Numbered from the stretch's first letter, positions 14,393 through 25,195 are shown. The stretch: DNA of 64,000 nt from Echinococcus granulosus (GCF_000524195.1 NW_020170565.1:32721-96720), one strand, 5' to 3'. Translations and numbers: made by a program. Notes: generated by a model not told the origin, from the letters alone.

Positions 14393-17300
14393 GTGAGTTT
14401 ATTTCGACATTTCTGACAAAATTTGCATTTGTGTCCAAATTCACCAGAATATTTCATCGCCTACACTACATATGCTATTTGCGTGGTCAAAAGGACTGCA
14501 GTAAGTATCATTAGATAATTCTATCGTACCTAAGTGGAACTGCTTCCATTAATTTGGCAGCAGTCATTTAACGATACTCAGGTGCCTCATTTGTTAGACA
14601 TTATCGTTATTTTGCACATCACTGGAGATAAATCGGAAAAATTGCACAGCTAATGATCCATAAAACGTGTTTAATCAGGGCATACTTAACTTTAGATCAA
14701 GTGTGGCACCACCTATCCCAAGGAGAGTCCTGATGTTTCCTTCCACTCACCGATATTTCATCCAAACATCGCGCCATCATCTGGTTATATATGTTTAAGC
14801 CTTTTCGACGACTGGCGAAGGTGAGTAGTTGAGTGTAATTGTCAACAGCTTCAATGTAGTAAATTTGGCAACTGGCAAATGAAATCTACAACCATAAGTA
14901 AGGAAACTGAAGGATTGCAGTATTTCGTTTTATGACCTCGGATTCCTGAACACAGATATAGTGCGTTGAAATACAGACATGAGCACCATTTTAGGCTGTA
15001 CAGATGGCCTTATCTGCTTTACTTAAAGCTTCTCTTTTTGGCTTTCCTGATATNNNNNNNNNNNNNNNNNNNNNNNNNNNNNNNNNNNNNNNNNNNNNNN
15101 NNNNNNNNNNNNNNNNNNNNNNNNNNNNNNNNNNNNNNNNNNNNNNNNNNNNNACAGCTGCTACAATCTGCTAGATTTGGTGAAGGCGGTGCTCTATCTC
15201 ATCGACCACCCCGCCTTTGACTCGCCCAACAACGACTTCGGTACAGTCGATGATCCTGCACAACTGCCCACGATGACAACGCGTGTGCTGGCTGGTCTGC
15301 CAGTCAAGGGACGCCGCTTCCCGCCAAACACCGCGTGGGTCAAGTGGGCTCGTGAAAACGGTTGTCTGCCCACTGAAGAAGAGCAGTTGGAGGAGGCTGA
15401 GGACGCGGTGGGGAAAAGAGACGAATTGGACCAGAAAGGCCATGAGGCAATTGATGGTTCTGACAATACTACTGACTCAGAAAATAGGGTTGGTCCAGAT
15501 CTTAACAATGCCATGGAAATTTGTAGGACAAAGTGTTTAGAATTTGTAAGAAAATATTATTTTACTGCTTTAGTTGCCCATCTTGGAGACAATTTATGCA
15601 CCCTCAGACGCCACATCTGATACCGTGCCATCCTTTGCAAAAATTCGCTGCTTGTTTGATCCTGAACAGGAAAGCATTTTTCGGGGTTCCTATCTAGGAT
15701 GCTGGACACCGTTTGAAGTTGAATCACAGCGGGTTCTTATTTGGCATCCCAGCAATGACCACAGCAGAGATAGTTACACTCTGTTCTACTTTTTTGAATT
15801 TCTGGGAACTGATCATCATCGCAATGAATTGGGGGAACATTACAACACTCTCTTTATTGGCAATGTCTTGCGTGAGTATCAGTCTCACCCAGAATCGCGA
15901 CAAACATCCAGTAATTGTCCCTGGTACGCTGCATCCGAGTATTCTGGAAATTCTTACCAATCCCATAGTAGCTACGGTTCTTATCTGGACCTTGGCAATA
16001 TGTTCAAAATTGACGAATCAGTTAAACGGACGTTGACTGCGGACTTTTGTCCTTGGTCAGCGCAGGATGGTAGAGGAATAAATGCTCTGTTCAGTAGTTT
16101 GTACTTTGAGAGCGTACGACATAGAGGGAGCATCACATGCTTTTTGGATGGAGACAGTGACGATAACAGTGGAAGTCAAGGTATTGGGCATCTCTTTGAC
16201 TCCGGCTATTTGGATCACGAAGATGTTGTCGAGGTAACCACTGAATTATCTGACGTCATGCTGCCACAGTCAGATGCTCGAAGTGAAATCTCCGATCATG
16301 TGGGTCAAATGAATTTGGAATGCGAAGTCACACCCACAGAAGAACAAGACACTAATGCCATTGAGCCTGGTAAGAAGTGCAAAGAACCATCTTCATCTGT
16401 CTCATCTTCAAATTACAAGGACGTGTGTGTACCCTACCCCCTAATAACAGACTGTTTGGAATGTCGATCCGAATACAATTACTTAAGAAAATCTATTAAT
16501 GGTGGTCTGGCTCCAGTGTGGAGGTGGTTTTTTCGCAGTACGCGATGGTCCATTCGGTTTGCTCCGCAGCAGATTGTAGACCTCTCAATGACAGGTATCC
16601 GAATTCCACCATGGCGAGCCAGTTTGGGTCGAATGATGTCGGATATTTGTCACTTTTGCGCCAAGAATCATGGCATGAAGAATCTCGTTCTCCTCGACCC
16701 CATGGTAAGCCCACTGATGACAGTAAATCTACCCTACTCTCTGTTCATTATCTTGGCATTTTAATGATCAGGACAGGATCTGTCGATTACATGGAATCAA
16801 TTTAACACTGATTCATACTCGTTGGTTTAAATGGGCGTTACTTTGAGAGTTTGGGGCAAACCAAGTATCTTTTTGATCTCGCTACTGAGTGTAGTGCATT
16901 GTTCAGTTGACTGCAAACAAGACTGAGTGGCATGAACTTGTGAAGTGCAGTTCAACTAGGCTGTGATGTAGGCAGTTTGCTTCTTATGTATTTGTATAGG
17001 CACTCTCGCCACTTTCGCCTCTGCTCAATCTGATGCGGTACCGTGAGTTACCCAGTCCTCGGCTCACTGGTGTTCTCTGGATGACGCCGCTCAACGCTCT
17101 CTCGCCCTTTTACCGCGTGCCCAGTCCCGTCGAGGAAGAGCTGCAGGAGAGTGAGCTCGATGGATGCGAAGGAAGAGACGGTGCCTACCCCACACCATCT
17201 GTCTACGATTCCTTGCCGTCACAACCCTGGCAATCAACTGGGTGGCATGGTTGTCACGAGTGGAGAGCTACGCGGCCCTCGGTATGTCGCGATTTCATCC

Positions 17301-17514
17301 GGCACTCATCAGTGCCCCCGTGGCCGCGTGCTTGCTGCAGCCTTTCAGCCTAGGCTGCGGTCAGGCTCCTCTCGTGGACCTCTGGCCATTGTGGTTGCTT
17401 CGCCGCCTTCTCACCCTCTCTCTCAGACTGTCCTACCTGCCATTCGCCCACGGCCACGGCAGTCATAACCATCTGCGATATCTCTTCCCCTTCTCCGACC
17501 TCGACGAGATTTAA
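14219..17514 (+). CDS. Ubiquitin-conjugating enzyme E2 (UBC fold) with long C-terminal extension, six exons
   Basis: This is the best-supported gene in the window. Coding exons are 14219-14392, 14696-14820, 15158-15545, 15574-16704, 17000-17281 and 17341-17514 (TAA). All introns are GT-AG and every phase joins, giving about 757 residues. Residues 1-130 form a UBC core: helix 1 with MKDVQQLYR, beta strands, YPKESPDVSF, the FHPNI motif (79-83), catalytic Cys91 in GYICLSLFDDW, then the crossover helix LLDLVKAVLYLID. E2s accept ubiquitin or a ubiquitin-like protein from E1 as a Cys thioester and pass it to substrates with an E3. The extension of over 600 residues is unlike the common short E2s; I do not recognise it. 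Which ubiquitin-like protein it uses cannot be told. The ATG at 14219 directly follows a splice acceptor, so a 5' exon may be missing; ATG 14201, with an in-frame stop just upstream, is an alternative start. Confidence 0.88.
14696..14820 (+). CDS. E2 gene, exon 2 (HPN motif and catalytic cysteine)
   Basis: 125 nt, phase 0 to 2, between acceptor TTAACTTTAG and donor AG|GTGAGT. It reads IKCGTTYPKESPDVSFHSP then IFHPNIAPSSGYICLSLFDDWR. This carries the YP..SP.V.F strand, the HPN tripeptide that supports isopeptide formation, and the active-site Cys nine residues after the Asn. The usual spacing is eight, so there appears to be a one-residue insertion. It is too short to stand out as an open frame and was found by reading for the motif. 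Confidence 0.88.
15054..15153. other. Assembly gap (100 N) inside E2 intron
   Basis: Exactly 100 N, a conventional length for a gap of unknown size. It lies in the intron between E2 exons 2 and 3 and ends four bases (ACAG) before exon 3, so the polypyrimidine tract of that acceptor is hidden. The flanking exons join in phase (AG + C = Ser) and in the expected UBC order, so no coding sequence need be missing. Confidence 0.98.
15158..15545 (+). CDS. E2 gene, exon 3 (crossover helix and start of extension)
   Basis: 388 nt, phase 2 to 0. Translation starts with the split Ser codon and CYNLLDLVKAVLYLIDHPAF, which matches the E2 helix after the active site. It continues with DSPNNDFG, then LAGLPVKGRRFPPNTAW, then an acidic stretch EEEQLEEAEDAVGKRDELD. 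GC content is clearly higher than the flanks. It ends TTT|GTAAGA, opening a 28-nt intron. If that intron is retained, the frame stops at 15618-15620. Confidence 0.85.
15546..15573 (+). other. 28-nt mini-intron in the E2 gene
   Basis: The sequence starts GTAAGAAAATATT and ends TTTTACTGCTTTAG, with a T-rich 3' half and a branch-like TACTG. Removing it joins the exon 3 frame to the 377-codon exon 4 frame exactly. In the exon 4 frame the codon just before the acceptor is TAG, so that frame opens only at the splice site. The other nearby donor, GTAGGA at 15523, gives the wrong phase. Confidence 0.75.
15574..16704 (+). CDS. E2 gene, exon 4 (large low-complexity extension)
   Basis: 1131 nt, phase 0 to 0, part of the longest open frame in the window (396 codons), far longer than chance. 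It encodes 377 residues rich in Ser, Asp and Glu in the middle (DGDSDDNSGS, SSSVSSSNYK), with a more ordered basic and aromatic end (VWRWFFRSTRWSIRF, DICHFCAKNHGMK). I recognise no domain. It ends CCCATG|GTAAGC. The region is probably regulatory or a substrate or E3 docking tail, which is inference only. Confidence 0.85.
17000..17281 (+). CDS. E2 gene, exon 5
   Basis: 282 nt, phase 0 to 0, from acceptor TTTGTATAG to donor TCG|GTATGT. It encodes 94 residues beginning ALSPLSPLLNLMRYRELPSP and including an acidic VEEELQESELDGCEG. Base composition is GC-rich like exon 3. An overlapping open frame at 17164-17514 in another register is explained by exon 6, which uses that register after the next short intron. 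Confidence 0.7.
17341..17514 (+). CDS. E2 gene, exon 6 (C-terminus and stop)
   Basis: 174 nt after a 59-nt intron (GTATGT to CTTGCTGCAG); it opens in phase 0 and ends in TAA at 17512-17514. It encodes 57 residues with a Leu/Arg-rich segment (PLWLLRRLLTLSLRLSYLPF), a His run (HGHGSHNHL) and terminus FSDLDEI. The Leu-rich part carries too many Arg for an ordinary membrane anchor. An amphipathic helix is more likely. Confidence 0.68.
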   Translation, partial: PFSLGCGQAPLVDLWPLWLLRRLLTLSLRLSYLPFAHGHGSHNHLRYLFPFSDLDEI

Positions 17515-17978
17515 AGCTGCACCTCCTTCTGCCTTATCGCACCTCACCTTTTTCTCTTGTCGGTAAATCAGTTTTTATCTGTGTTGATTTCACAGTGTTT
17601 GGCTGTATGTTTCTTCATGGGGTGATAACGCGCTCTATTTTGCATTTTTGACAGTAATTTTGTTATGCTACTCGAAAGTTGTATAAGTATGGGCCTTGAT
17701 TTGCTTTGCTGCTTCAGAGTGGGTTTGGGAGTATCTAAGGAAGTGGTTAACATCATTTTAGCTGCAACTAGAAGAGTTTAGTAATGCCAGGTTGTGCCTA
17801 ATGCTTTTTTGTCAAAGTGGCTTCCTTTACATTTGCTCACCCCTTAGGATATTGCGGCATTTGTTGTGGTAACAAGTATTTTCAATTCACCAACTGGTAC
17901 CCGTTGTAAGTTATATCGTATGATTTCATCAAATTTGTCTCGTTTTGTTTAATACATTCGGCATTAATGAGTTTTCTC

Positions 17979-17984
17979 AATAAA
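17979..17984 (+). terminator. Candidate polyadenylation signal for the E2 gene
   Basis: AATAAA lies 465 bases after the E2 stop codon, on the same strand and in AT-rich sequence with no further exon between. This is a plausible 3' end for the transcript, but the hexamer is common in DNA of this composition. Confidence 0.35.
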
Positions 17985-20900
17985 AGTAGTCTGTAAAGGA
18001 AGGTTTTTACCTAAGGTATGAAGCAAACCATCTATGATGTGACTTGTCATAACATTTATGGTATCCCTGTTAATTGCTCTACCCCTCATAAGAAACGCAC
18101 CAACATGTGGCCTGACTGGTGGAAAATTGGGACATTTCAACATACATTTCCCAATTGTTCTAACATTGATCGGAGGGCTGAGTGGGGTGATAATCAAAGA
18201 GGTCAATCAGTCGCTTGACCTGCGTTAGAAGCTGTTTTTATGCTCTGTGATAGTGGGGGTGTCACACTAGACAATGCCACGTCGGCTTCGCCACAGTGAT
18301 GTCCACATCACGATAACTCACCCATCAAAGTACGTTATCGTTCAGTAAAGGTTATTCCGGTAAGTTGACCTTATGAGATGCCGTTGGTTTACAGTTTGAG
18401 CGCACAACTCAGGTCACTGCTGGGACTTGTGATGAAAATAAACAGCACAGCTGCCACAGTAGAGATATTCACTGGTTCCTCTTTGAATTCTTCTTAATAG
18501 GAGCAAATTCTATTTTCCAACGCCTGACGTAAGCACATTGCCTTCTTGTGGTAAACAGTCGACAGCAGTAATCATTAGTTTTATGAATGAAGATATTGGC
18601 TATCAAGTCTATACAAGGCGTTTTCAATTTTCTTTGAGCAAAACCAGCAGTGCTTTCTGGCATAACCAATAATGCTTTCAAGCTCTGACTCTGCTGAAGA
18701 CTGTCAGAAACTGGATTGTATGATGCAATTTCAAAAAGAAGCAGTGTCGAAATGAAGGTATTATTTTGCTAATTTTATCAACACTTTCGCAAAAATGAGG
18801 CAGATTTCATCGGCACTTACACAAAAGTGAATAACTCAACATCAATTTTGCAATTTTTCCCTAAGTGTTTGACGGTCTCCAGAATAAGGCCACAACATTA
18901 CACTGAAGTCTGAACGAGTCATATGGACTAGAAATTTGAAAACAGACCAAAAACCCTCCCTCTGAAAGCTTTCGTGCAATGATGAATTTTCGATGCCTAC
19001 TAGCAGGTTTGTGACGCTAAGTTGCATTTTCGCAGTTAGTTATGAACACACAATTATTTTCCCTGTCCTCCAATTGCACTCATGACTAAAAAGCAATCGA
19101 CGATCAAGTTGTATATTTCTAATAAAGTTAAATGAAAGGAAATATTTCCAAATGGAACCTGTCCTCCCACTTAGCATTTACTAGCGAACACTTAGATGGT
19201 TAAATGAATAAAACAAGCAATTTTGTCCAGGAAAGGGATGCGATGGTTAGTCAATCCCGAATAAACTACTCAAATAAAACGATGAGCTTGAAAAATCTTT
19301 CCATTTCTTTCGTGTCAACTTTGTCCCTCTTCAAAGTCCGAGAATTTCTCTCACAAATGTCGTCTCTACACGATAAAAGCATGTTCAGGATGCAAGTGCT
19401 TCTGCAGAAATTTGTTTTACTTGAAGGGCAAAAGTGTAGAAGAAAAATCATCTATCCAGATAAATATCAAGTTCAATTTTCGCTCACTGAAGCATTAAGG
19501 CATTGTAATGTATTTTATGCAAAGAAATTTATGCCATTAAATGACATGTAGGATGAGTATGAGGGTTCGAGTGTCAGTGATGGGAGTGCACCGAGACTGA
19601 AACCATAATTACGCATAGATTCATAAAACAAGCTAATATGTCATATAGCTTGCACTGCATTCACCACTAATTTTCTGTTAACGAAATTAGAATACCTTTG
19701 TTTGGAAGTATTATTAAAATTGTTTGTTTTTTTATTGGAAGGAGATCTAACGTTTAAGCTGCAGTTTACAGCTCTACTGATCGTGGTGACCTCATCGCCT
19801 TGGAGTTTGTCGCCCCCACTTCCATTTCGGGTGTCGTTGCTGACCCCGCAAATGTAATGCCCACAAGGCAAATTAAAGACGTCAAATAACTTTGATTAAA
19901 AATACCCACTTGAAAAACCAGCAAAACCACAATAAATGCGACTTGAAAGGCCCAAATTTTAATAAATATGAGGGCACAGGTTAGATTTATCGCGTATTTC
20001 ATCACATACTCATATTATGCTACTTTATCTCTGCAAATTTTAGACCATACTGATGGAGTGTGGAACCAGCAACGCCCGAAAGTGCAAGTCACTCACCGTA
20101 GTCTATTTGAGCTAGTTCCAGTTAGATTTACTGGAAGATTTACAAACAAAACTGCCCTGCAGTACCGAAGCCTAATTAAGCTACCATCTTTAGTTTTAGT
20201 GAATTTCAGAGTTCCCATCATACAGTCAATACTATTCATTATATAAAGACATTACTTTCATACAATTTTGATGTAGCGTAATTTTATAATCTGCCGTCAA
20301 CTTGACACTGGGTTCAGGTTCCAGATAGTAAATATTCACTACTAAATGCTAAAGGCACTTAAAAATAAGCATATAGCCAAATTTTCTAGCGACTTATATT
20401 GGGATTAAAACTTCTGCTATGCACTTATGTCATGCCTACTCTACATTCGTGCGTACAATTATATGTACGTGTTTTCTTTGGGCCGAAAAAAAGGAAGACA
20501 TTTCGTTTAACATAAAGTTTAGATGTTTGCCGGTGTAAGAGCAAAGCAGGTTGTTAAAGAAATTAAAATAATTCGCAAATATGATCCTCGCATGCCAAAT
20601 TTTTGCGTCCATGCCTTCACAGTATCTTATGATAAAATGCGCATTAGTACATGATTGTAGTGGCAGTCAATTAAACACATTCCGGCACGATGTGAAAGTG
20701 GCTTGAAGCGTCAAACTATGATGGAGAATCATTCCACCCAAACTGGGAGGACTAATGCTCAGAAGGTCTGCGAAACATCGTGTGCAGTCAGGAGCGATGG
20801 ACCGCCATAAACTGCCATCAATTGCTAAGCAAGCTTAGGTGACTCGTATTTCCACTACTTACATTGAAATACCACAGGTTTTCCATGCAGTTCATCCCAT

Positions 20901-21280
20901 CAGAAGTGATGATGTGGCTGGCATAAATTGTAACACCTTAACATTTTAATTGTGCATAACCTGCCTTAAAACTGGCAGTCATTTATTAACTGAGATCGAC
21001 ATGTCGACATTTTGCTGCTCAGATTTCACTCACTGTTACCTTGCCTTGTTATGGTCTGCCATGCGTTGCCTTCTTAACCAATTTCTACTAGGCATGGAAT
21101 TTTCCACAACAGCTCCATCCGAATGGGCCACCAATGTGGAAAACGCAAATGTGATGGAAGGCTTTCCTGGCTGGTTGATCCAGTGCTATCGCACTCTGCC
21201 TGGAGAAGGCCATCTATTAGTACACGCAGAGGTGAAATAGCAGCTAGAAAAGTGTTTTATGATGTGGCAAATCAAAAAGT
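17985..21280. other. No gene recognised
   Basis: AT-rich sequence between the E2 gene and the first decayed E2 copy. The longest frame is 19204-19551 (+, 115 codons), hydrophilic and lacking any motif I know; a few frames of that length are expected by chance in a window this size. No repeat or RNA gene was seen. Confidence 0.45.
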
Positions 21281-21289
21281 CACTGCATG

Positions 21290-22950
21290 CTGATTGGCTG
21301 GCTGTGACCTTGAAATCGCATTGTCTCATGCATCAACGTACTGCATACCACATCGGTCCTCACATATGTGGTTAGTTTTATTTCCAGTTCTATTGTGTCA
21401 AATGGCAGGAACACTTTAAATTCTTATTTTGATTTATTTTGCTTTCCAATGCCGGAATGCCAACGGGCGCCTACTTCAAACCTTACCGTAGATAATGGCA
21501 TAGATAATCTTAATCCTTGTATTTACTAAAAATGACTCCGTATGTTTCCCTTGCTCTTCTGTGTACATGTGCATTGAAAATGCATTAGTCCCACATACAA
21601 GGAGAAACTGCGCATTCTCCTTCTCGTGCCATAAAACTTTAATCTTAGGTTTTCAAAATGGGGCCTGATGCAGAATTTGACAGCTTATTTTGGGCGCCTT
21701 TATAATTTGCTTGATCTATGGTACATAATGTCATCATGCATGCCCATTTAGCTTCCAAATACTCGATATTTGTTTAATCAGCAGAATAAAATGCACCTCT
21801 GAAACTATATCTGTACCAAGGCTGCGTTTATGATGGATCCATTGTGCAAAATTCATTGGGTCCACATGGCATTGAAGCATCGCCAACATGGTACAATTAA
21901 ATGTTCACCAAATATTGCGCAGATTACTCTGTTGCGGTTTGTGCAACACATGGGTAATTTGATTTTTATTTATTGCAGATATTTGAGGAATTGTGTCAAG
22001 TAACTAGTAATTGTATACTTTTAAATTTGAAGTAGCATGACCATGTTTCCAAAATCCATAAGAGCTTTGTGCTGCTGAACCAGTGAATATGTTGTCACTT
22101 CTGCCAACCAGAATCGCCTGTTGCTCGGAGTTATGGTAGCAACGTCTATTAACCATTGGACGGTTCCTCGACAGAGTTATTTTGGTGGATTCTACTGGTT
22201 CCATGTCAATGCAATCTATATCACGCAAATGGCTGCTCATTCGATTCACCTACATTCAATTCATTCAACAAATTATTTTGTCTTAACGTTTCAATATAGT
22301 TTATTTCTGAACTGTTCAGTGTTGAAAATTCTCGGCTTGGGTGTGGTTCAGCTACCAATCTTCCATTGCATAATTAGATGTGATCGACATGTTTTAGCTT
22401 CCATTATTCTGGTGTCGCGTTGCGTTGACAGTATCGTTGAGGATACTGACATGGTAACAGTGGTTTACAAGTGTAGAGTAGGGCCTAAAGAAAACCTGGT
22501 CCAATGCAAATGTCTCTTTTCATTGACCTGGCAAGCCTTTCCACATCCAGATTACTTTTCAGCTACCTGACGCACATTTATGAAGGACGTGCAGTAGCTG
22601 TAAAGGACAAGTGACGCCTCCAATGACAGCCAGGCATCCATCACCAGAATTGATGGGACGATGGTAAAGTTTTCTCTGCGACCTTGATCCGGCTTCTGCA
22701 CGCATGCAGACTTCTTGTTGACTGTAAGCTTCTTTGCAGTCTTGGTAATTTTTGTATTCATCTGGAATTTCATCAGAGCATTACACATTTATCTAATAGT
22801 TGTTATTTGACTGTCCAAAAAACGCTGTGGTAATGGCAAATGTACCGTTTCTGTCCATGCAATGCAGTAGGTAGAGGTGCTTATACGAAATTCGGCATTT
22901 TAATTATCTGCATGAATTAACCACTTTTGCTGTAGGGATCCCCATAGCTG
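21290..22950 (+). repeat. E2 segmental duplication, copy B (direct)
   Basis: Diverged direct copy of about 12.88-14.5 kb, roughly 8.4 kb downstream of it. Shared blocks occur in the same order with similar spacing: GTGACCTTGAAATCGCATTG, AAGCATCGC, CCAACCAGAA, and then the exon 1 remnant at 22551-22723. No clear match to E2 exon 2 or 3 was found further downstream before the inverted copy C begins. Confidence 0.6.
22551..22723 (+). pseudogene. Decayed copy of E2 exon 1 (copy B)
   Basis: About 173 nt aligned to 14219-14392, sharing CGCACNTTTATGAAGGACGT, GCAGTAGCTGTAAAGGACAA, GCCAGGCATCCATCA and CTTGTTGACT. It has a one-base deletion near its start and in-frame TAG and TAA where the intact copy reads CAG and TAC. 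The splice donor motif (ACT|GTAAGC) and acceptor CCAG are kept. It cannot encode the UBC start, so it is a pseudogene fragment. Confidence 0.75.
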
Positions 22951-23314
22951 TTACGAAGCTTTGATATGTAGCAGAATAAAATTTCAAACTTCTAAGTATA
23001 AAATTGTTGGTTTTTTAAGGATAATAATTCCAAGCCCAACACGCGGCAATGAGGAAAATCCCTGGCCAACTACCACAAGATTCTATCACATGAAAGGGAA
23101 AACTGTGCATGGAGGTGTAACACATTCACGCATCCGCAGCCGTAGCAGAATGCTTGCAAACAAAATGTTGGGTTTGCATTAAAGTGGAAATGGATTGTAC
23201 TAGAAGATGCTTTCGTGACGAGTTGTATGACAGAAACATATTTTCCGCCATGCAGATTACCCAAAAGTTGATCTATTAGTCGAAACATCAATTACTTCGA
23301 CCCCTTTCTAGTCC

Positions 23315-23553
23315 AGTTTGTCTATGTTTCCCACTGCTTCTCCCGCCTCCTTTAAACCTTCCTCATCCTAGGACGGACAATCTTTGGTGGAAAACTACGT
23401 TTACTGACCAGAATATCAGTGAGCACACGCACCGTCCTTGTGGACGGCTGGGGAGGACCATGGACTACTCCAGAGGAAATACTAAAGCAGTCGAAGACGG
23501 CGTAGTCCATGAAGTGGTGCACCGCCTTCATCAGTACTGACGCATGGCCTCAG
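23315..23553 (-). pseudogene. Decayed copy of E2 exon 3 (copy C, inverted)
   Basis: On the minus strand, after acceptor TTTCTATAG, the translation runs LMKAVHHFMDYAVFD, then STRTVRVLTDILVSKRSFPP. This aligns with LVKAVLYLIDHPAFD and MTTRVLAGLPVKGRRFPP of the intact exon 3, with equal spacing at the start. The codon for the Cys of CYNLLDL is now TGA, so the exon opens with a stop. Its position relative to the exon 1 and 2 remnants follows the intact gene. Confidence 0.75.
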
Positions 23554-23813
23554 CTATAGAAAGGATGTGCCAAATAAGAAATGTTTTAAGACATGCAAGT
23601 GAGACTCCATTTTCAACCTGAAATGGTGATTTTGTAGTTTCATCTATTCTTTAGTATGCGAATTTACAAAATGAAATAATGAGTCATCTCCTTTCCACTC
23701 CTTGCATTTTTAGATCACCTTCACCACCTGCTAGATTTATTTCACTAAATGTGTTGATCTTTATGCCCAATTGTGGATTAACTCAAATGTTTGGTCCACA
23801 AGATTTCACTCAT

Positions 23814-23936
23814 CTTTGCCATTCGTTGAAAATGCCGAAACACTAAACCATGTAACTGGCCAATATTGTGATAAAATATGGGTTCGTCAAAGGACATTTC
23901 AGGACTGACCTTAGGATTTGAGGGAACACAATTGAT
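23814..23936 (-). pseudogene. Decayed copy of E2 exon 2 (copy C, inverted)
   Basis: After minus-strand CTAG, the first 90 bases align without gaps to intact exon 2 (ATCAATTGTG... against ATCAAGTGTG...). The frame starts INCVPSNPKVSPEMSF and the HPN motif has become YHN. A 2-nt deletion then shifts the frame just before the catalytic Cys codon, and the donor GTGAGT has become ATGAGT. It is therefore unable to be spliced or to encode an active E2. Confidence 0.72.
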
Positions 23937-24203
23937 CTAGAATTAGGTATGCATTATTAGAGCAAGTTTTATGTAATGTTAATTGCGCAATTCACGAAAT
24001 ATTTCTAGTGGAATGAAAGAAATGCAATGGCTAATTGGATTTAAGCACCTCTGCCTACTTCATTGCAGGTACAACAAAATTACACAACCGTCGTCAACGC
24101 AGCTCTTTTGAGTATCCATCTAGCAGCTGTTACCTAAATGATGAAATGCTCAATTAAGTTTCCAAATGCATACAAGAATTGTTAAAATGTAGGAGAAGTT
24201 TGC

Positions 24204-24377
24204 CGTCAATGTGAAGCCTATATGCGCGTTGAAGCTGGATTTGGGTAGCAGAGAGACCTTCACCGTCATCTCATCGATTCCGATGATGGATGCCTGGCCG
24301 TCAGTGGAGTCGTCAATTGTCCTGTACAGCTGCTGCACCTTCTCCATGAATGTACGCTGAGTTGTTGGATAAGTCAT
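24204..24377 (-). pseudogene. Copy of E2 exon 1 (copy C, inverted)
   Basis: 174 nt, the same length as the intact exon, and still fully open: MTYPTTQRTFMEKVQQLYRT then IDDSTDGQASII and VDEMTVKVSL-type strands (GIDEMTVKVSLLPKSSFNAH). The acceptor CGCCTCCTCCAG is preserved. The donor has changed from GT to GC (ACG|GCAAAC), and the following exons carry a stop and a frameshift, so this well-kept exon sits in a dead gene. It is less decayed than copy B. Confidence 0.78.
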
Positions 24378-24900
24378 CTGGAGGAGGCGAATAAAAGGAG
24401 ACAATTGCATTGGACCATGACTGCTGCAGACCCTGCATTACACTTAGTATACCACTTTTGTTTTGCCAGTCTTCCCTCTGATGCTAGCTAGGCAAAATGA
24501 CACCAAGATAACTGCAATTCTGCGACGCGCTTATAAGGCGCAACAATGCGAAGGAAGATTGACTGTTAAACGATTAGCTAAAAATCAAACTCTTTTCAGA
24601 TGTCAAGAACAAAATACTCAGCAAATGAGCAGTGAGTGGTTCAAATACGAAATTCTTGCACCTAAATTAAAAAATTCTTTTGCTAGACTGATACAGTGCG
24701 TTTCCGAAGAAAAACTCACGCCTCAGAGAAGAGACCCACTTCTCCAGTGTACGCATTCATACATCATGCTTCGGCAACAGGTACCTGTTTTAACAGGTTA
24801 AGCGCCCGTTCTACGATTGATGTTTGGCATCACTCTGACTGTAAGCAACACGTGCTTCCGGTTGGTAGGGCTGACAACGCAGTCAAAAGCTCGGTAGCTC
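24378..24900 (-). repeat. E2 segmental duplication, copy C upstream part (inverted)
   Basis: The minus strand at about 24.84-24.90 kb (GCGTTGTCAGCCCTACCAAC then CGGAAGCACG) matches 13.58-13.66 kb (GTGTTATTACTCCTACCAAC then CAGAAGCGTG), at the expected distance upstream of the exon 1 copy. This shows the inverted duplication includes intron or 5' DNA. The open frame at 24463-24801 on the plus strand lies inside it and is not considered a gene. Confidence 0.55.
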
Positions 24901-25195
24901 GCTAGCTCCTGTGGCTTTCCTTCCATGCTCTAATGTAACGAACAGCCATCCTACACAGTTCCTCAACTATCTGTAATCCACAAAATTTAAAATGCTGTGG
25001 TTTCACAGACTGCAATATGAAAATACGTAAAATTTCACAAATGTCGACGTAGACCGGCTTAGGGATGCTTGAATGCCATGCACTTTTACTGAATCCTGTA
25101 AGAGAGAATAAATAAATAACGCATCCGTGTCATAAAATTATCACCTGAAATACATCTTATTCTTCTGATTTCAAAAACTCAAAAGGATTAAGGGA

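Noticed and set aside
15523..15573. 51-nt intron using donor GTAGGA at 15523
   Set aside because: It gives the wrong phase into exon 4, while donor 15546 gives a perfect join.
19204..19551. 115-codon plus-strand frame
   Set aside because: Several frames of this length are expected by chance in a window this size and composition; no motif and no conserved copy.
22121..22570. 149-codon plus-strand frame
   Set aside because: It runs through the intron or 5' part of E2 duplication copy B; the corresponding part of copy A is not open, so it is not conserved coding sequence.
24463..24801. 112-codon plus-strand frame with nearby AG and GT
   Set aside because: It lies in the inverted E2 copy's non-coding part, runs antisense to it and has no recognisable protein motif.
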